This document shows positions 34,976 through 43,289 of a stretch of DNA of 64,000 nt, piece after piece. The stretch comes from Sinomonas sp. ASV486. GTDB lineage: Bacteria > Actinomycetota > Actinomycetes > Actinomycetales > Micrococcaceae. Position numbers and translations under genes: made by a program. Under the pieces are notes generated by a model, which made no database searches, had not been told where the DNA came from, and saw only the letters and a program-made list of their open reading frames with translations. Each line of letters opens with the position of its first letter. The first letter of the stretch is position 1. The stretch is from NCBI RefSeq assembly GCF_030908215.1, contig NZ_JAVFJK010000003.1:333259-397258 (forward strand), written 5' to 3'.

Positions 34976-36646
34976 ATGCGCCCCCTGAGCCTCGCCGCAC
35001 GGATGCTCTGGACCCTCGTGCTCGCCGTCGTGCTCCTCACGGCGTTCGTCGGGACGGCCATGTACGTCGACGCCCGCGACCAGTCGCAGCAGCAGGCTGC
35101 CAAGCGGACGCTGGCGGTCGCGGCCGCGATCGCGGACAGCCCCTTGGTCCGCGATGCCGCGACTCGCGCGCGGGCGGTCGATCCGACCACCGCCCTCCAG
35201 CCGTACGCCGTCCAAGTGACCCGGGATGCGGGCCTCGACTTCATCACGATCATGGCCCCGGACGGCACCCGCTGGACCCATCAGAATCCTGCCGAGATAG
35301 GCGGGAAGTACATCGGAAGCATCGACGAGGCGCTCGCCGGCCACCCGTTCACGGAGGAGACCGCGGGCACTCTGGGCCCGTCGGTGCGCACGATCGTGCC
35401 GATCATGGAAGGCACCACGGTCGTGGGCATGGTCGCCGCCGGCGTCAAGGTGAGCGCCATTGAGGTGGCCACGGCGGGCCGCCTGCCGGCCCTCCTGGCG
35501 ATCGCCGCCGTCGTGCTCGCTCTCGGCTCCCTCGGCGCGCTCGCCGTGGGACGCTACCTCTCGAGGGTGACTCGCGGCTATGGCCCAGAGCAGCTCGGCC
35601 AGCTCTTCGCCTACTACGAGTCGGTGCTGCACTCGGTCCGCGAGGGCGTGATCCTCGTGGATGGGAAGGGGCAGGTGGTGATCCGCAATGACCAGGCCTC
35701 GCGGCTGCTGGGCATTCCGGACGACGACGCCGGCTCGCGCAACTACCCCCCGCGCAACGACCCCCGGCGGCCCGCGCCGCGCTCCGGCACCGGTCTGCCT
35801 GCACCGCTGCCCACTCTGGGCAGCCTCGGCATCCCCGGTAGCCTCCGCGAGCTGCTCGCGAGCGGGCGCACGGCACGAGACGAGATCCACCTGACGGGCG
35901 AGAGGGTCCTCGTGGTCAACCAGGAACCAGCGGTCTCGCAGGAGGGGCGCCGCGGCAGGGTACTCGGAGCCGTCGCGACTCTGCGCGACCAGACGGAGAT
36001 CGAGGCCCTCGGCAGCGAGCTCCAGACCATGAGGACGCTCTCGGACGCACTCCGCAGCCAAACGCACGAGCACGCCAACCGCCTGCACACGATCGTCTCG
36101 CTCCTCGAGCTCGGGCAGACGGAGCGGGCGCTCGCCTTCGCGACCGACGACCTGCGCCTGAGCCAGTCCCTCGCCGACGAGCTTGTCGTCTCGGTCGACG
36201 AACCCATCGTCGCCGCACTCATCATGGGCAAGGCAGCCCAGGCCAATGAGCGCGGGATCCGGCTCGACGCGGAGGCCACTGCGTCGGTGGCCGGCTCGGG
36301 CCTCGCACCGGCAGACCTCGTCACGATCGTCGGCAATCTCGTCGACAACGCAATCGACGCTGCCGCAGCGGGCAGCACCCCCCGCTGGGTGTCCCTTGAG
36401 ATCGTCGAGCACGAGGGATCGATCGTCATAGAGGTCGCAGACTCCGGGCCGGGCATCCGCGAGAAGGAGACCGACGAGATCCTCAGGTTCGGGTATTCGA
36501 CCAAGCCCCAGACGGGCCATGGACGGGGGCTGGGCCTCGCGCTCGTCAAGCGCTCGGTGGAGCGCCTCGGGGGGAGCCTCACCGTCTCCCGCCGGGCCGG
36601 CGCCGTGTTCACCGTGGTCCTGCCCAGGAAGGAGTCCGCAGCATGA
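34976..36646 (+). CDS. CitA/DcuS-type sensor histidine kinase
   Basis: A 556-residue kinase starts at ATG 34976 after GAGGAGG. The long upstream frame would read through the repeats. It has a membrane segment at about 11-33, an outside PDC sensor domain (about 35-165), a second membrane segment (about 170-190) and a PAS domain. The phosphoacceptor region is QTHEHANRLHTIVSLLELG, typical of this family. The ATPase domain has NLVDNAIDAA, DSGPGI and GHGRGLGLALV. It should sense C4-dicarboxylates or citrate outside the cell and control dctA. Its stop overlaps the regulator start by four bases (ATGA). Confidence 0.93.
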   Translation: MRPLSLAARMLWTLVLAVVLLTAFVGTAMYVDARDQSQQQAAKRTLAVAAAIADSPLVRDAATRARAVDPTTALQPYAVQVTRDAGLDFITIMAPDGTRWTHQNPAEIGGKYIGSIDEALAGHPFTEETAGTLGPSVRTIVPIMEGTTVVGMVAAGVKVSAIEVATAGRLPALLAIAAVVLALGSLGALAVGRYLSRVTRGYGPEQLGQLFAYYESVLHSVREGVILVDGKGQVVIRNDQASRLLGIPDDDAGSRNYPPRNDPRRPAPRSGTGLPAPLPTLGSLGIPGSLRELLASGRTARDEIHLTGERVLVVNQEPAVSQEGRRGRVLGAVATLRDQTEIEALGSELQTMRTLSDALRSQTHEHANRLHTIVSLLELGQTERALAFATDDLRLSQSLADELVVSVDEPIVAALIMGKAAQANERGIRLDAEATASVAGSGLAPADLVTIVGNLVDNAIDAAAAGSTPRWVSLEIVEHEGSIVIEVADSGPGIREKETDEILRFGYSTKPQTGHGRGLGLALVKRSVERLGGSLTVSRRAGAVFTVVLPRKESAA

Positions 36647-37368
36647 GCCCGCGGACCGGAGCAGGGCCGGACGCCACCCCGATTCGCGTCCTCGTGGTCG
36701 AGGACGAGCCGATCGCGGCTGAGGCGCACGCCACCTATGTGGGGCGCGTCCCCGGTTTCCTCCACATCGGGACGGCGCACGACGGCGCGTCCGCCCTCCG
36801 GCTCGCAGGCCAGCTCGCCGCCGCGGGAACCCCGGTGGACCTCGTGCTGCTCGACATGAACCTCCCCGACCTGCACGGTCTCGATGTGGGACGCCGTATG
36901 AGGGCTGCCGGCCACGCGGTGGACATCATTGCGATCACCGCGGTGCGCGAGCTGCCAGTGGTGCGGCGCGCCATCTCCGTCGGCGTCGTGCAGTACCTCA
37001 TCAAGCCGTTCACGTTCGCGGCCTTCGCCGAGCGCCTGGAGCACTACCGCGTCTACCACGAGGCCCTCGCCGGGGCCGGCGGACAGACCTCGCAGGCGGC
37101 CGTCGATGGCGCACTCGCGGCCCTTCGCGCCCCCATTGCCCGGCCGCTGCCCAAGGGCCTCTCCGCGGGCACCCTCGAATCGGTGCGCGAGTTCCTGCGC
37201 ACGCACCGTGGTGCCGCCTCGGCGGCCGAAGTCACGGAAGCCGTCGGAGTCTCCCGGGTGACGGCCCGGCGCTACCTCGAACACCTCGCAGATACGGGCG
37301 AGGTGGCAAGATCCGCGCGCTACGGCGCGCCGGGCCGGCCCGAGAACGAGTACCGCTGGAACGGATGA
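36643..37368 (+). CDS. CitB/DcuR-type response regulator
   Basis: A 241-residue regulator has a receiver domain with the phospho-acceptor Asp in LVLLDMNLPDLHGLD, acidic VVEDEPIA and Lys in LIKPFTF. Its C-terminal winged helix is ASAAEVTEAVGVSRVTARRY. It is translated together with the kinase gene upstream. The likely targets are the direct repeats before dctA. Confidence 0.93.
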   Translation: MSPRTGAGPDATPIRVLVVEDEPIAAEAHATYVGRVPGFLHIGTAHDGASALRLAGQLAAAGTPVDLVLLDMNLPDLHGLDVGRRMRAAGHAVDIIAITAVRELPVVRRAISVGVVQYLIKPFTFAAFAERLEHYRVYHEALAGAGGQTSQAAVDGALAALRAPIARPLPKGLSAGTLESVREFLRTHRGAASAAEVTEAVGVSRVTARRYLEHLADTGEVARSARYGAPGRPENEYRWNG

Positions 37369-37506
37369 GCACCACGACACGAAGGGGACCTTCCGCCTCC
37401 TGTCCCAGCGCGCCAAACAAGCCTAGATTTGAAGCAGGAAGCCGCTGTCCGATCGCTGTTCTGCAGAGTATCTTCCGCAGGGGCTTCCCAACCGAAGGGA
37501 GTCGCC

Positions 37507-37641
37507 ATGAGCGAGAACATCCAGGGCGTCGTCGAGAACGTTCAGGTGCGCATCGAACTCGACGTCGGATCCATTCCGGACGGGTCCGGCAACGACCGGG
37601 ACCCGGATGAGATCGATACCGAGCGCTTCGACGCGGGCTGA
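37507..37641 (+). CDS. small acidic hypothetical protein (44 residues)
   Basis: MSENIQGVVENVQVRIELDV begins a very acidic 44-residue protein with a good ribosome site (GAAGGGAG, 7 bases before the ATG). No domain is recognised. A second acidic mini-gene follows 48 bases downstream, so the two are probably co-transcribed. Their composition and clean start signals support real genes; the function is unknown. Confidence 0.55.
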   Translation: MSENIQGVVENVQVRIELDVGSIPDGSGNDRDPDEIDTERFDAG

Positions 37642-37689
37642 GCCCAGCGAAGCCTCACCACCCCCGGGGGGACACGAGAGAGGATCGAT

Positions 37690-37890
37690 ATGACCCACAG
37701 CCTGGACTTCGGCAACACCGAGGACGATGACCTCACCGAGCCTTTGGATGGCAGGGACAGCCAGGCGCCCGAGGGATCGAGCGACAACCCGGAGACGATG
37801 GACGAGCTCGATCCGCTCCACGATCCGCGACGTCTCATCGAGTTGGATATCGAAGAAGAGAACCCCGACGTCGAACTCGGTATGGACTGA
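37690..37890 (+). CDS. small acidic hypothetical protein (66 residues)
   Basis: A 66-residue protein begins MTHSLDFGNTEDDDLTEPLD, with nearly a third acidic residues and no Cys. GAGAGAGGAT precedes the ATG. It has no membrane segment or known domain and should be disordered. Pairing with the 44-residue acidic gene suggests a small operon. Nothing in the sequence tells its role. Confidence 0.55.
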   Translation: MTHSLDFGNTEDDDLTEPLDGRDSQAPEGSSDNPETMDELDPLHDPRRLIELDIEEENPDVELGMD

Positions 37891-38110
37891 ACGGCGCATG
37901 TCGCTGCGGCGGGACAAATGCCGCGCCGCACTCGCTCCAGCGTGCCGGATTCCTGTACGGTTAAGCATGTAGTCGTTGTGTTTCACGTTGTGCCTGTACG
38001 GTGCCTGCCTCCGCCGGAGGTTTTCGGTGCGTGCGCGCCATGCGGTATACGGACACCGCTGCGCGCAGTTCCCGACGGTCGGGATCTGCACTGTCCAAGG
38101 AGGACATAGA

Positions 38111-38314
38111 TTGGCAACTGGCACCGTCAAGTGGTTTAACAGCGAAAAGGGCTTCGGCTTCATCGCTCCCGATGACAACTCTGCGGACGTCTTCGTCCAC
38201 TTCTCCGCGATCGAGTCCAAGGGCTACCGCGAGCTCCTCGAGGGCCAGAAGGTCGAGTTCGAGACCCAGCAGGGTCCGAAGGGTCTTCAGGCCGCGAACG
38301 TTCGCCCGCTCTGA
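38111..38314 (+). CDS. cold-shock protein (CspA family)
   Basis: A 67-residue single-strand nucleic acid-binding protein acts as an RNA chaperone. It begins with TTG at 38111 after a strong AAGGAGG site and reads [23 protein letters not shown]1 (KGFGFI) and RNP2 (VFVHF) are intact. The leader is long, as usual for these genes. It includes CCTCCGCCGGAGG plus TTTT at 38008-38024, which looks like a small terminator or attenuator. A clear terminator follows the gene. Confidence 0.95.
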   Translation: MATGTVKWFNSEKGFGFIAPDDNSADVFVHFSAIESKGYRELLEGQKVEFETQQGPKGLQAANVRPL

Positions 38315-38354
38315 TTCCCAGAGGCTCCCGCCGCGGAGACTCTTGATCGCCCGG

Positions 38355-38385
38355 AGGGCCGGCAGTCTAGGCCTGCCGGCCCTTT
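38355..38385 (+). terminator. terminator after the cold-shock gene
   Basis: AGGGCCGGCAG pairs with CTGCCGGCCCT around a short loop and is followed by a short T-run. The remaining bases up to 38618 hold the promoter region of the next gene and nothing else that I recognise. Confidence 0.8.
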
Positions 38386-38618
38386 GGCGTGCCTTGGGAC
38401 GGGTCGGAAGACCTCCATTCGAGCGTTGCACAAGCGTCCAGTGCAAGCTCCAGGACCTGAGAGCCGGCAACACTGCGCACATCGAGCGACTGTCTGGATC
38501 CTCAGGCGGCGCATAGGTTCTTGACAAGACATTGCCAGCTGTCCTCTGGGAACATGGGTTCACGAGCGGGCGCGTCCAGTGCACGCACAGTCGACACACA
38601 GGAGCCGGGGGGGTAGAC

Positions 38619-39278
38619 GTGAGACGACCGGAGAACGGAGCACTCGCCAGCGGCGCTGCCCTCGCAGTCGCCGCGGTCCTCGCCAGCGGCTTCCTCTCGG
38701 CCGATCAGGACCCGCACAGCCAGTCACAGGCTGACCGTGTCGTGGTCGTGGGCGATTCGCTCAGCACCGGCTACGGCACTTCCGCCCGGTGGGCGTGGCC
38801 CCTCCTGCTGTCCGAGGGCGAACAGGGCCGGCTCAACGTGGTCAACGCGTCCGAGAACGGCGACGGCTACCTCTCCATCGGTACCGAGGGCGGCACGTTC
38901 GGTTCGCACGCAGCGGCGGCCGTAACGCCGGATACGAGCATTGTCGTGTTCTTCGGCTCGGAGAACGACATGGACGAGGATCTCGCCAGCATCACGGATG
39001 CAGCGGTCACTACGCTCCAGGCGGCACACGAGACGGCGCCGTCGGCCCGGATCGTCGTGGTCGGACCGACTGCATTCACCGACGACCCCGAACCCGAGCG
39101 CCTCGCGGTCCGCGATGCGCTCGAAGCGGCGGCCTTCCAGACCGGCGCGGAATTCGTCGACCCGCTTGCAGGCAAGTGGCTCGCGGCCAGCGAGTACGAG
39201 GGTCCCGACGGGGACCACCCGACCGTCGCCGGCCAGGAACAGCTGCGCGAGGAGATGTCGCGCGCGCTCGGCCTCTAA
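38619..39278 (+). CDS. secreted SGNH/GDSL hydrolase
   Basis: A 219-residue esterase or lipase-type hydrolase begins at GTG 38619 (MRRPENGALASGAALAVAAV), after AGGAGCCGG. The basic start and a hydrophobic stretch form a signal peptide or anchor. Block I is VVVGDSLSTGYG with the catalytic Ser. Asp and His are in DGDHPTVAG near the end. Block III is GSENDMDED, with Asn. The natural substrate is unknown; such enzymes often remove acyl groups from cell-wall sugars. Its end overlaps the stop of the converging epimerase by four bases. Confidence 0.85.
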   Translation: MRRPENGALASGAALAVAAVLASGFLSADQDPHSQSQADRVVVVGDSLSTGYGTSARWAWPLLLSEGEQGRLNVVNASENGDGYLSIGTEGGTFGSHAAAAVTPDTSIVVFFGSENDMDEDLASITDAAVTTLQAAHETAPSARIVVVGPTAFTDDPEPERLAVRDALEAAAFQTGAEFVDPLAGKWLAASEYEGPDGDHPTVAGQEQLREEMSRALGL

Positions 39279-40120
39279 GCGTGGTCCCGCCACGAGTGCT
39301 GCGGGTCGTACCCGAGAAGCCGGCGGGCCTTTTCGATCCCCAGCAGGGTCTCATGCTCTGAGAGGTCCCGTGTGAGGCGAACGTCCGGGAACACCTCGGC
39401 GGCGAGCGACGCGGAGCTGCGGGACATCACCGTGTCCGCGGCCGCGATGATGTAGGCCTCGAAGCCTGGGCGGCCCGCCTCGAGTGCGCGCGCCACGGCC
39501 TGGGCGCCATCCCTCGCATCGATGTAGCCCCACAGGTTCCACTTCCGCAGGGAGGGATCGGCGTCGAAGGAGGGGAACGCCGCATAGTCTTCAGGCACCA
39601 TGACGTTGGAGAACCGGAACCCACTGATGCTCAGCTCGGGGTCCCAACGGCACAGCTGGATGGCCATCTGCTCTTCGAGATGCTTGACGAGCGAATAGGT
39701 GCTTTCCGGACGCGCCGGGTACTCCTCATCGACGGGGATGTACGGCGGCGGGGCATCGAAGGGCAGGCCGAGCACGGTCTCGCTGGACGCATAGACGATG
39801 CGCTTGATGCCCGCACGCCGTGCGCCCTGGAACACGCTGTAGGTCGAGAGCATGTTGTTGCGGAACGTCGCCGCGTCAGGCTGGAGCCCGGGCGCGGGGA
39901 TCGCGCCGAGATGCACCACCGCGTCAACACCCTCATGACGGTCGTCGATGCCCTGCAGCGCGTCAGCGACCTGACCGTAGTCGGTGAGGTCAGTGCGGAT
40001 GAAGCCACGGTCCCGCTCCCCCACCAGGTCGAGATTCCATACCGTGTGGCCGGCCTCGCGCAGGTGGGCGAGCACCACCCGCCCCAGTTTGCCGCTTCCG
40101 CCCGTGAGTGCGATCTCCAC
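39275..40120 (-). CDS. NAD-dependent epimerase/dehydratase (extended SDR)
   Basis: A 281-residue SDR enzyme has the nucleotide-binding motif ALTGGSGKLGRVVLAHL and the catalytic YSLVKHLEE (YxxxK) with Ser in VYASSETVLG. It could change the sugar of a nucleotide-sugar or act as a uronate dehydrogenase; the length and GGSGKLG start fit the latter group somewhat. It is a single gene, read from an upstream stretch that holds a very long hairpin. Confidence 0.85.
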   Translation of the reverse strand: MEIALTGGSGKLGRVVLAHLREAGHTVWNLDLVGERDRGFIRTDLTDYGQVADALQGIDDRHEGVDAVVHLGAIPAPGLQPDAATFRNNMLSTYSVFQGARRAGIKRIVYASSETVLGLPFDAPPPYIPVDEEYPARPESTYSLVKHLEEQMAIQLCRWDPELSISGFRFSNVMVPEDYAAFPSFDADPSLRKWNLWGYIDARDGAQAVARALEAGRPGFEAYIIAAADTVMSRSSASLAAEVFPDVRLTRDLSEHETLLGIEKARRLLGYDPQHSWRDHA

Positions 40121-40222
40121 GTCTGACTCCCTTCGCCGGCCTCAGCAGCCGTCCATCGTCATGGTTCCAGCGATCATGCTTCCAGCGATCGGCGGCGCTG
40201 GCTACCCCGTAACGCCACGCAG

Positions 40223-40282
40223 ACGCGCGACGGCGGCACTCGGGTGAGCTTGAAAGCTCACCCGAGTGCCGCCGTCGTGCGT
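40223..40282. terminator. very long hairpin (29-base arms) after the FMN reductase gene
   Basis: The arms run from 40223 to 40251 and 40254 to 40282 with one mismatch (core GGCGGCACTCGGGTGAGC) and a tiny loop. It lies between the stop of the FMN reductase and the start of the epimerase, both on the minus strand. It is much longer than a usual terminator, and could also be a remnant of a mobile repeat or a protein-binding site. Confidence 0.7.
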
Positions 40283-40327
40283 GGCGGTGCGCCGAGTTTC
40301 AGGGGCGACCGTCGTTCAACGAGGAAA

Positions 40328-40903
40328 TCAGGCGACGGCAGCGGCCGCGCGCACAGACTCGAGGGCCTTGGTCCAGCTCACGAGCTGGTCGAGCATCGGA
40401 TCGACCGAGGCGGCCTGCATCTCCGTCGGCTTGAAGGTCGAGAAGTTCTCGAAGTCGCCGAAGAGCGAGAACATGCCGGTCTTCTGGACGTGGGCGATCT
40501 GGAGCTCGGAGAGGATGCCGCGGAGGTGCTCGACGGCGCGCACGCCGAAGGCGGAGCCGTAGGAGACGATGCCGGCGGCCTTGTTGGCCCATTCCGCATT
40601 GAGGTAGGAGAGGGCGTTTGCCAGAGCCGGGGACACGGAGTGGTTGTACTCGGCCGCCACGAAGATGAAGCCGTCGAACTCGTCGATGCGGGCCGACCAC
40701 TCCTTGGTGGCCTCCTGGCTGTAGGCCTGGTACGCGGCCGGCATGGCCTCGTTCAGGAGCGGGAGGTTGAAGGCGGCGATGTCGACAAGCTCGAACTCGA
40801 TCTCCGGCTTGCTCTCCTGGGCGCGGGCGAGGACCCACTCGGCGACCTGGAGGTTGTTGCGGCCCGGACGGGTGCTGCCGGTGACGACTGCGATCTTGCT
40901 CAT
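40328..40903 (-). CDS. NAD(P)H-dependent FMN reductase (flavodoxin-like)
   Basis: A 191-residue flavoprotein starts MSKIAVVTGSTRPGRNNLQV at ATG 40903, after AAGGAGTTGC. The GSTRPGRNN loop binds the FMN phosphate, and VAAEYNHSVSPALANALSYL is the second flavin contact. It reduces FMN or quinones with NAD(P)H. It is divergent from a marR gene, with inverted repeats between them, so it is probably induced by a quinone or oxidant released from that repressor. Confidence 0.9.
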   Translation of the reverse strand: MSKIAVVTGSTRPGRNNLQVAEWVLARAQESKPEIEFELVDIAAFNLPLLNEAMPAAYQAYSQEATKEWSARIDEFDGFIFVAAEYNHSVSPALANALSYLNAEWANKAAGIVSYGSAFGVRAVEHLRGILSELQIAHVQKTGMFSLFGDFENFSTFKPTEMQAASVDPMLDQLVSWTKALESVRAAAAVA

Positions 40904-40933
40904 GTGCAACTCCTTGGTGATGACATATTGACG

Positions 40934-40987
40934 CATCAATCAAAACTTGATGTTTCCACTAGAACACAGGCATAATTGATGTGTCAA
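40934..40987. promoter_or_regulatory. MarR operator sites in the divergent control region
   Basis: CATCAA-N7-TTGATG at 40934-40952 and TTGATGTGTCAA at 40976-40987 share the TTGA/TCAA half-site. They lie in an AT-rich gap between the FMN reductase and marR, where MarR proteins normally bind. Confidence 0.65.
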
Positions 40988-41009
40988 GCACCATTGGGGA
41001 CCCTGAGGA

Positions 41010-41552
41010 GTGACAGTGACCACGCCCATTGAGGCAACAACAGAGCCGAGCTGGCTCGACGAGCGCGAGAAGGATGTGTGGCTCGCCCTACGGCGGCTCC
41101 TCTGGGGTCTGCCGCCCGCCATCGACCGGCAGCTGACCCGGGACTCCAACCTGTCCGGGCCAGAGTACTCGGTCCTTGCGACACTCTCGGAGTGCGCCGA
41201 CGGGGTGCTGCGGTCCGGCACGGCCGCGCAAGAGCTCGGCTGGGAACGCAGCCGGCTCTCCCACATCCTCCGGCGCATGGAGGCGAAGGGCCTCGTATCG
41301 AGGACATGCTCGGCGGACGACGCGCGCGGCCAGGACGTCCACCTGACCGATGCGGGGCGCGAGGCCATCACCGAGGCCGCTCCCGGGCACGTCGCCTTTG
41401 TCCGTCGCGCCGTGTTCGACCAGCTGTCCCCCGCGGAGCAGGCCCTCTTCGGCGCCGCGTGCGAGCGCATCGCAGCTGCCATCGCCGCCGAGACAGACTC
41501 CGCGGGAGCCTCGAGCGCCTGCGCCGAGGAGTGCAGCACCGCAGACCAGTAA
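41010..41552 (+). CDS. MarR family transcriptional regulator
   Basis: A 180-residue repressor starts with GTG 41010, shortly after GAGGAG. The winged helix is AAQELGWERSRLSHILRRME, followed by the wing GLVSRTCSADDARGQDVHLT. No conserved redox Cys pair is evident, although one Cys lies in the wing. It probably represses itself and the divergent FMN reductase. Confidence 0.92.
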   Translation: MTVTTPIEATTEPSWLDEREKDVWLALRRLLWGLPPAIDRQLTRDSNLSGPEYSVLATLSECADGVLRSGTAAQELGWERSRLSHILRRMEAKGLVSRTCSADDARGQDVHLTDAGREAITEAAPGHVAFVRRAVFDQLSPAEQALFGAACERIAAAIAAETDSAGASSACAEECSTADQ

Positions 41553-41559
41553 GCCCAGC

Positions 41560-41680
41560 CCGGCAACCGCCGCCCAGTGATGGCAGCCCGGCGACGACAG
41601 CCCAGTAACGGCGCCGGCCACCGCATCCCAGTAACCGCAGCCCATTGCCGGCACAGGCCACCAGTAACCGCCGCGCAGCA
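41560..41680. repeat. degenerate short repeats with CCCAGTAAC core
   Basis: The words CCCAGTGATGGCAGCCCGGC, GCCCAGTAACGGCGCC, TCCCAGTAACCGCAGCCC and CACCAGTAACCGCC recur at 25-40 base steps between marR and the next gene. They look like a decayed tandem array. No coding sense or promoter is seen in it. Confidence 0.6.
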
Positions 41681-41749
41681 ACCGTGCGCCATCCGCCGGC
41701 GGATGAGTGCCTCGCGGATGAGACGCCGCGGATCACTAGACTGGCTCAG

Positions 41750-43156
41750 GTGACCTGGCATCGCACTGCATCCCAGTGGTTCAACCTTCCTGCTGACGCC
41801 CTGTGGGGCGTTCTCGCTGACCTGCGACGCTGGCCCGATTGGAATCCAGCCGTCGCAGAGGCGTCGCTTGACGGCTCCCTCGCCGAGGGCGCCATGGGCC
41901 GGTACGCTCCCTCCCACCGGGTCGTTGGCCTCCTCCACCGGCGCACCGCCCCCGGTTTCACCGTGGCGCAGCTCGATCCCGGCCATAGCATCGTCCTTCG
42001 CCAGCCCCAGCCCGGCGGCGGGCAGGACATCGCATGGTCGCTTGAAGAGCGCGACGGCGGGACAGTCTTCACCCAGCGCGTCACCCTTGACGGACCGCTG
42101 GCCCAGCAGTTCGGCCTCACCGCCGGCGAGCCTCTCGTGCGCGGCTTCGCCGCCCAGTGCGCCCGCCTCTACCGGCTCGCCGCTCCGGCCTCACCGATCG
42201 CGACGCCCGACGGCGCGCCGTCGGGCCCGCTCACGGTCATCGCCGGCGGCACCGGCTCCCTCGGGACCGCCCTCGCGTCGGAGCTGGTGTGTTCTGGCCA
42301 CGACGTCGCGCTGCTCACCCGCTCGTTCAAGAAGTCACCGTTCCGGCAGATCCTCTGGGACGGCCGGGGGCAGGGCGAATGGAGCGACGAACTCGGCGCC
42401 CGCGGTCGGCTGAACATCGTCAACCTGGCCGGCGTGAGTCTCGATCGCCCGGGAACCCCGGAGAATATCGCGATGCTGGCCGCCACGCGGGTGGAGCCCA
42501 CGCGCGCGCTCGTGACGGCGAGCCGCAGCTGGAACCAGCCTGTGGAGCGCTGGGTCCAGCAGAGCGCCGTCGGAATCTACGGAGACTCTCCGGAGCCGAT
42601 GGATGAGACCGCCGTTCCCCCGGCCGACGCGCCCGGCCTCGCAGGAGTCGTGCGGGACTGGGAAGCGGGATTCGACGGCGCTGCAGCCGCGCACTCGATT
42701 GTCCTGCGGACGGGCGTCGTGCTCGAGCGGGACGCTGCGATCCTGGCCAGGCTCACCGTCCCCGCACGGCTCGGCGCGGGTGGCGCCCTCGGCACCGGGG
42801 CCCAGTGGTTCAGCTGGATCCACATCGCCGACTGGCTGCGGGTCGTGCGCGCGGCGCTCGGACTTCCGCTATCCGCGGGCGAGCGGCCGCTCGAGCTGCC
42901 GGACGGCGTCGTGAACGCCACCTCTCCCCACCCGGTGCAGAACCGGGAGCTCATGGCGCACGTCCGCGAATACGTCGGGGTCCCCGTGGGCATCCCGGCC
43001 CCGGCGCCTCTCCTGCGCGCGGCGGCGGCCGTGCTCCGCACCAACCCGCAGCTCGCGCTGGAGAGCGTGCGCGCCGTGCCCGGAGTCCTCACGGCCGCCG
43101 GCTTCGAGTTCCACTATCCCCAGCTGGCCGCGGCCTTCCGCGAGATGGCCGCGTAG
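41750..43156 (+). CDS. SRPBCC-SDR fusion, TIGR01777-type epimerase family protein
   Basis: A 468-residue protein joins an N-terminal SRPBCC/START-like domain (about 1-150) to an atypical SDR of the TIGR01777 group. The SDR starts IAGGTGSLGTALASEL at about 165-180 and ends with DUF1731 (FEFHYPQLAAAF). The group is widespread and its substrate is unknown; the fused lipid-binding-like domain is common in actinobacteria. I place the start at GTG 41750, because TAGACT at 41737-41742 looks like a -10 box eight bases before it, which would make the message leaderless. Earlier codons run through the repeat array. Confidence 0.82.
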   Translation: MTWHRTASQWFNLPADALWGVLADLRRWPDWNPAVAEASLDGSLAEGAMGRYAPSHRVVGLLHRRTAPGFTVAQLDPGHSIVLRQPQPGGGQDIAWSLEERDGGTVFTQRVTLDGPLAQQFGLTAGEPLVRGFAAQCARLYRLAAPASPIATPDGAPSGPLTVIAGGTGSLGTALASELVCSGHDVALLTRSFKKSPFRQILWDGRGQGEWSDELGARGRLNIVNLAGVSLDRPGTPENIAMLAATRVEPTRALVTASRSWNQPVERWVQQSAVGIYGDSPEPMDETAVPPADAPGLAGVVRDWEAGFDGAAAAHSIVLRTGVVLERDAAILARLTVPARLGAGGALGTGAQWFSWIHIADWLRVVRAALGLPLSAGERPLELPDGVVNATSPHPVQNRELMAHVREYVGVPVGIPAPAPLLRAAAAVLRTNPQLALESVRAVPGVLTAAGFEFHYPQLAAAFREMAA

Positions 43157-43289
43157 CGGCACCCCGGGTACAGATCTGCCGGGTGGCGCACCCCGAACTC
43201 AATGCACCAAAACACAGCGCCGGCACCTCAGTGTTCCGCGGCCCAAACGCCCGCCCGCCCAGCGTCCCGCGACCCGAACACCCGCCCGC

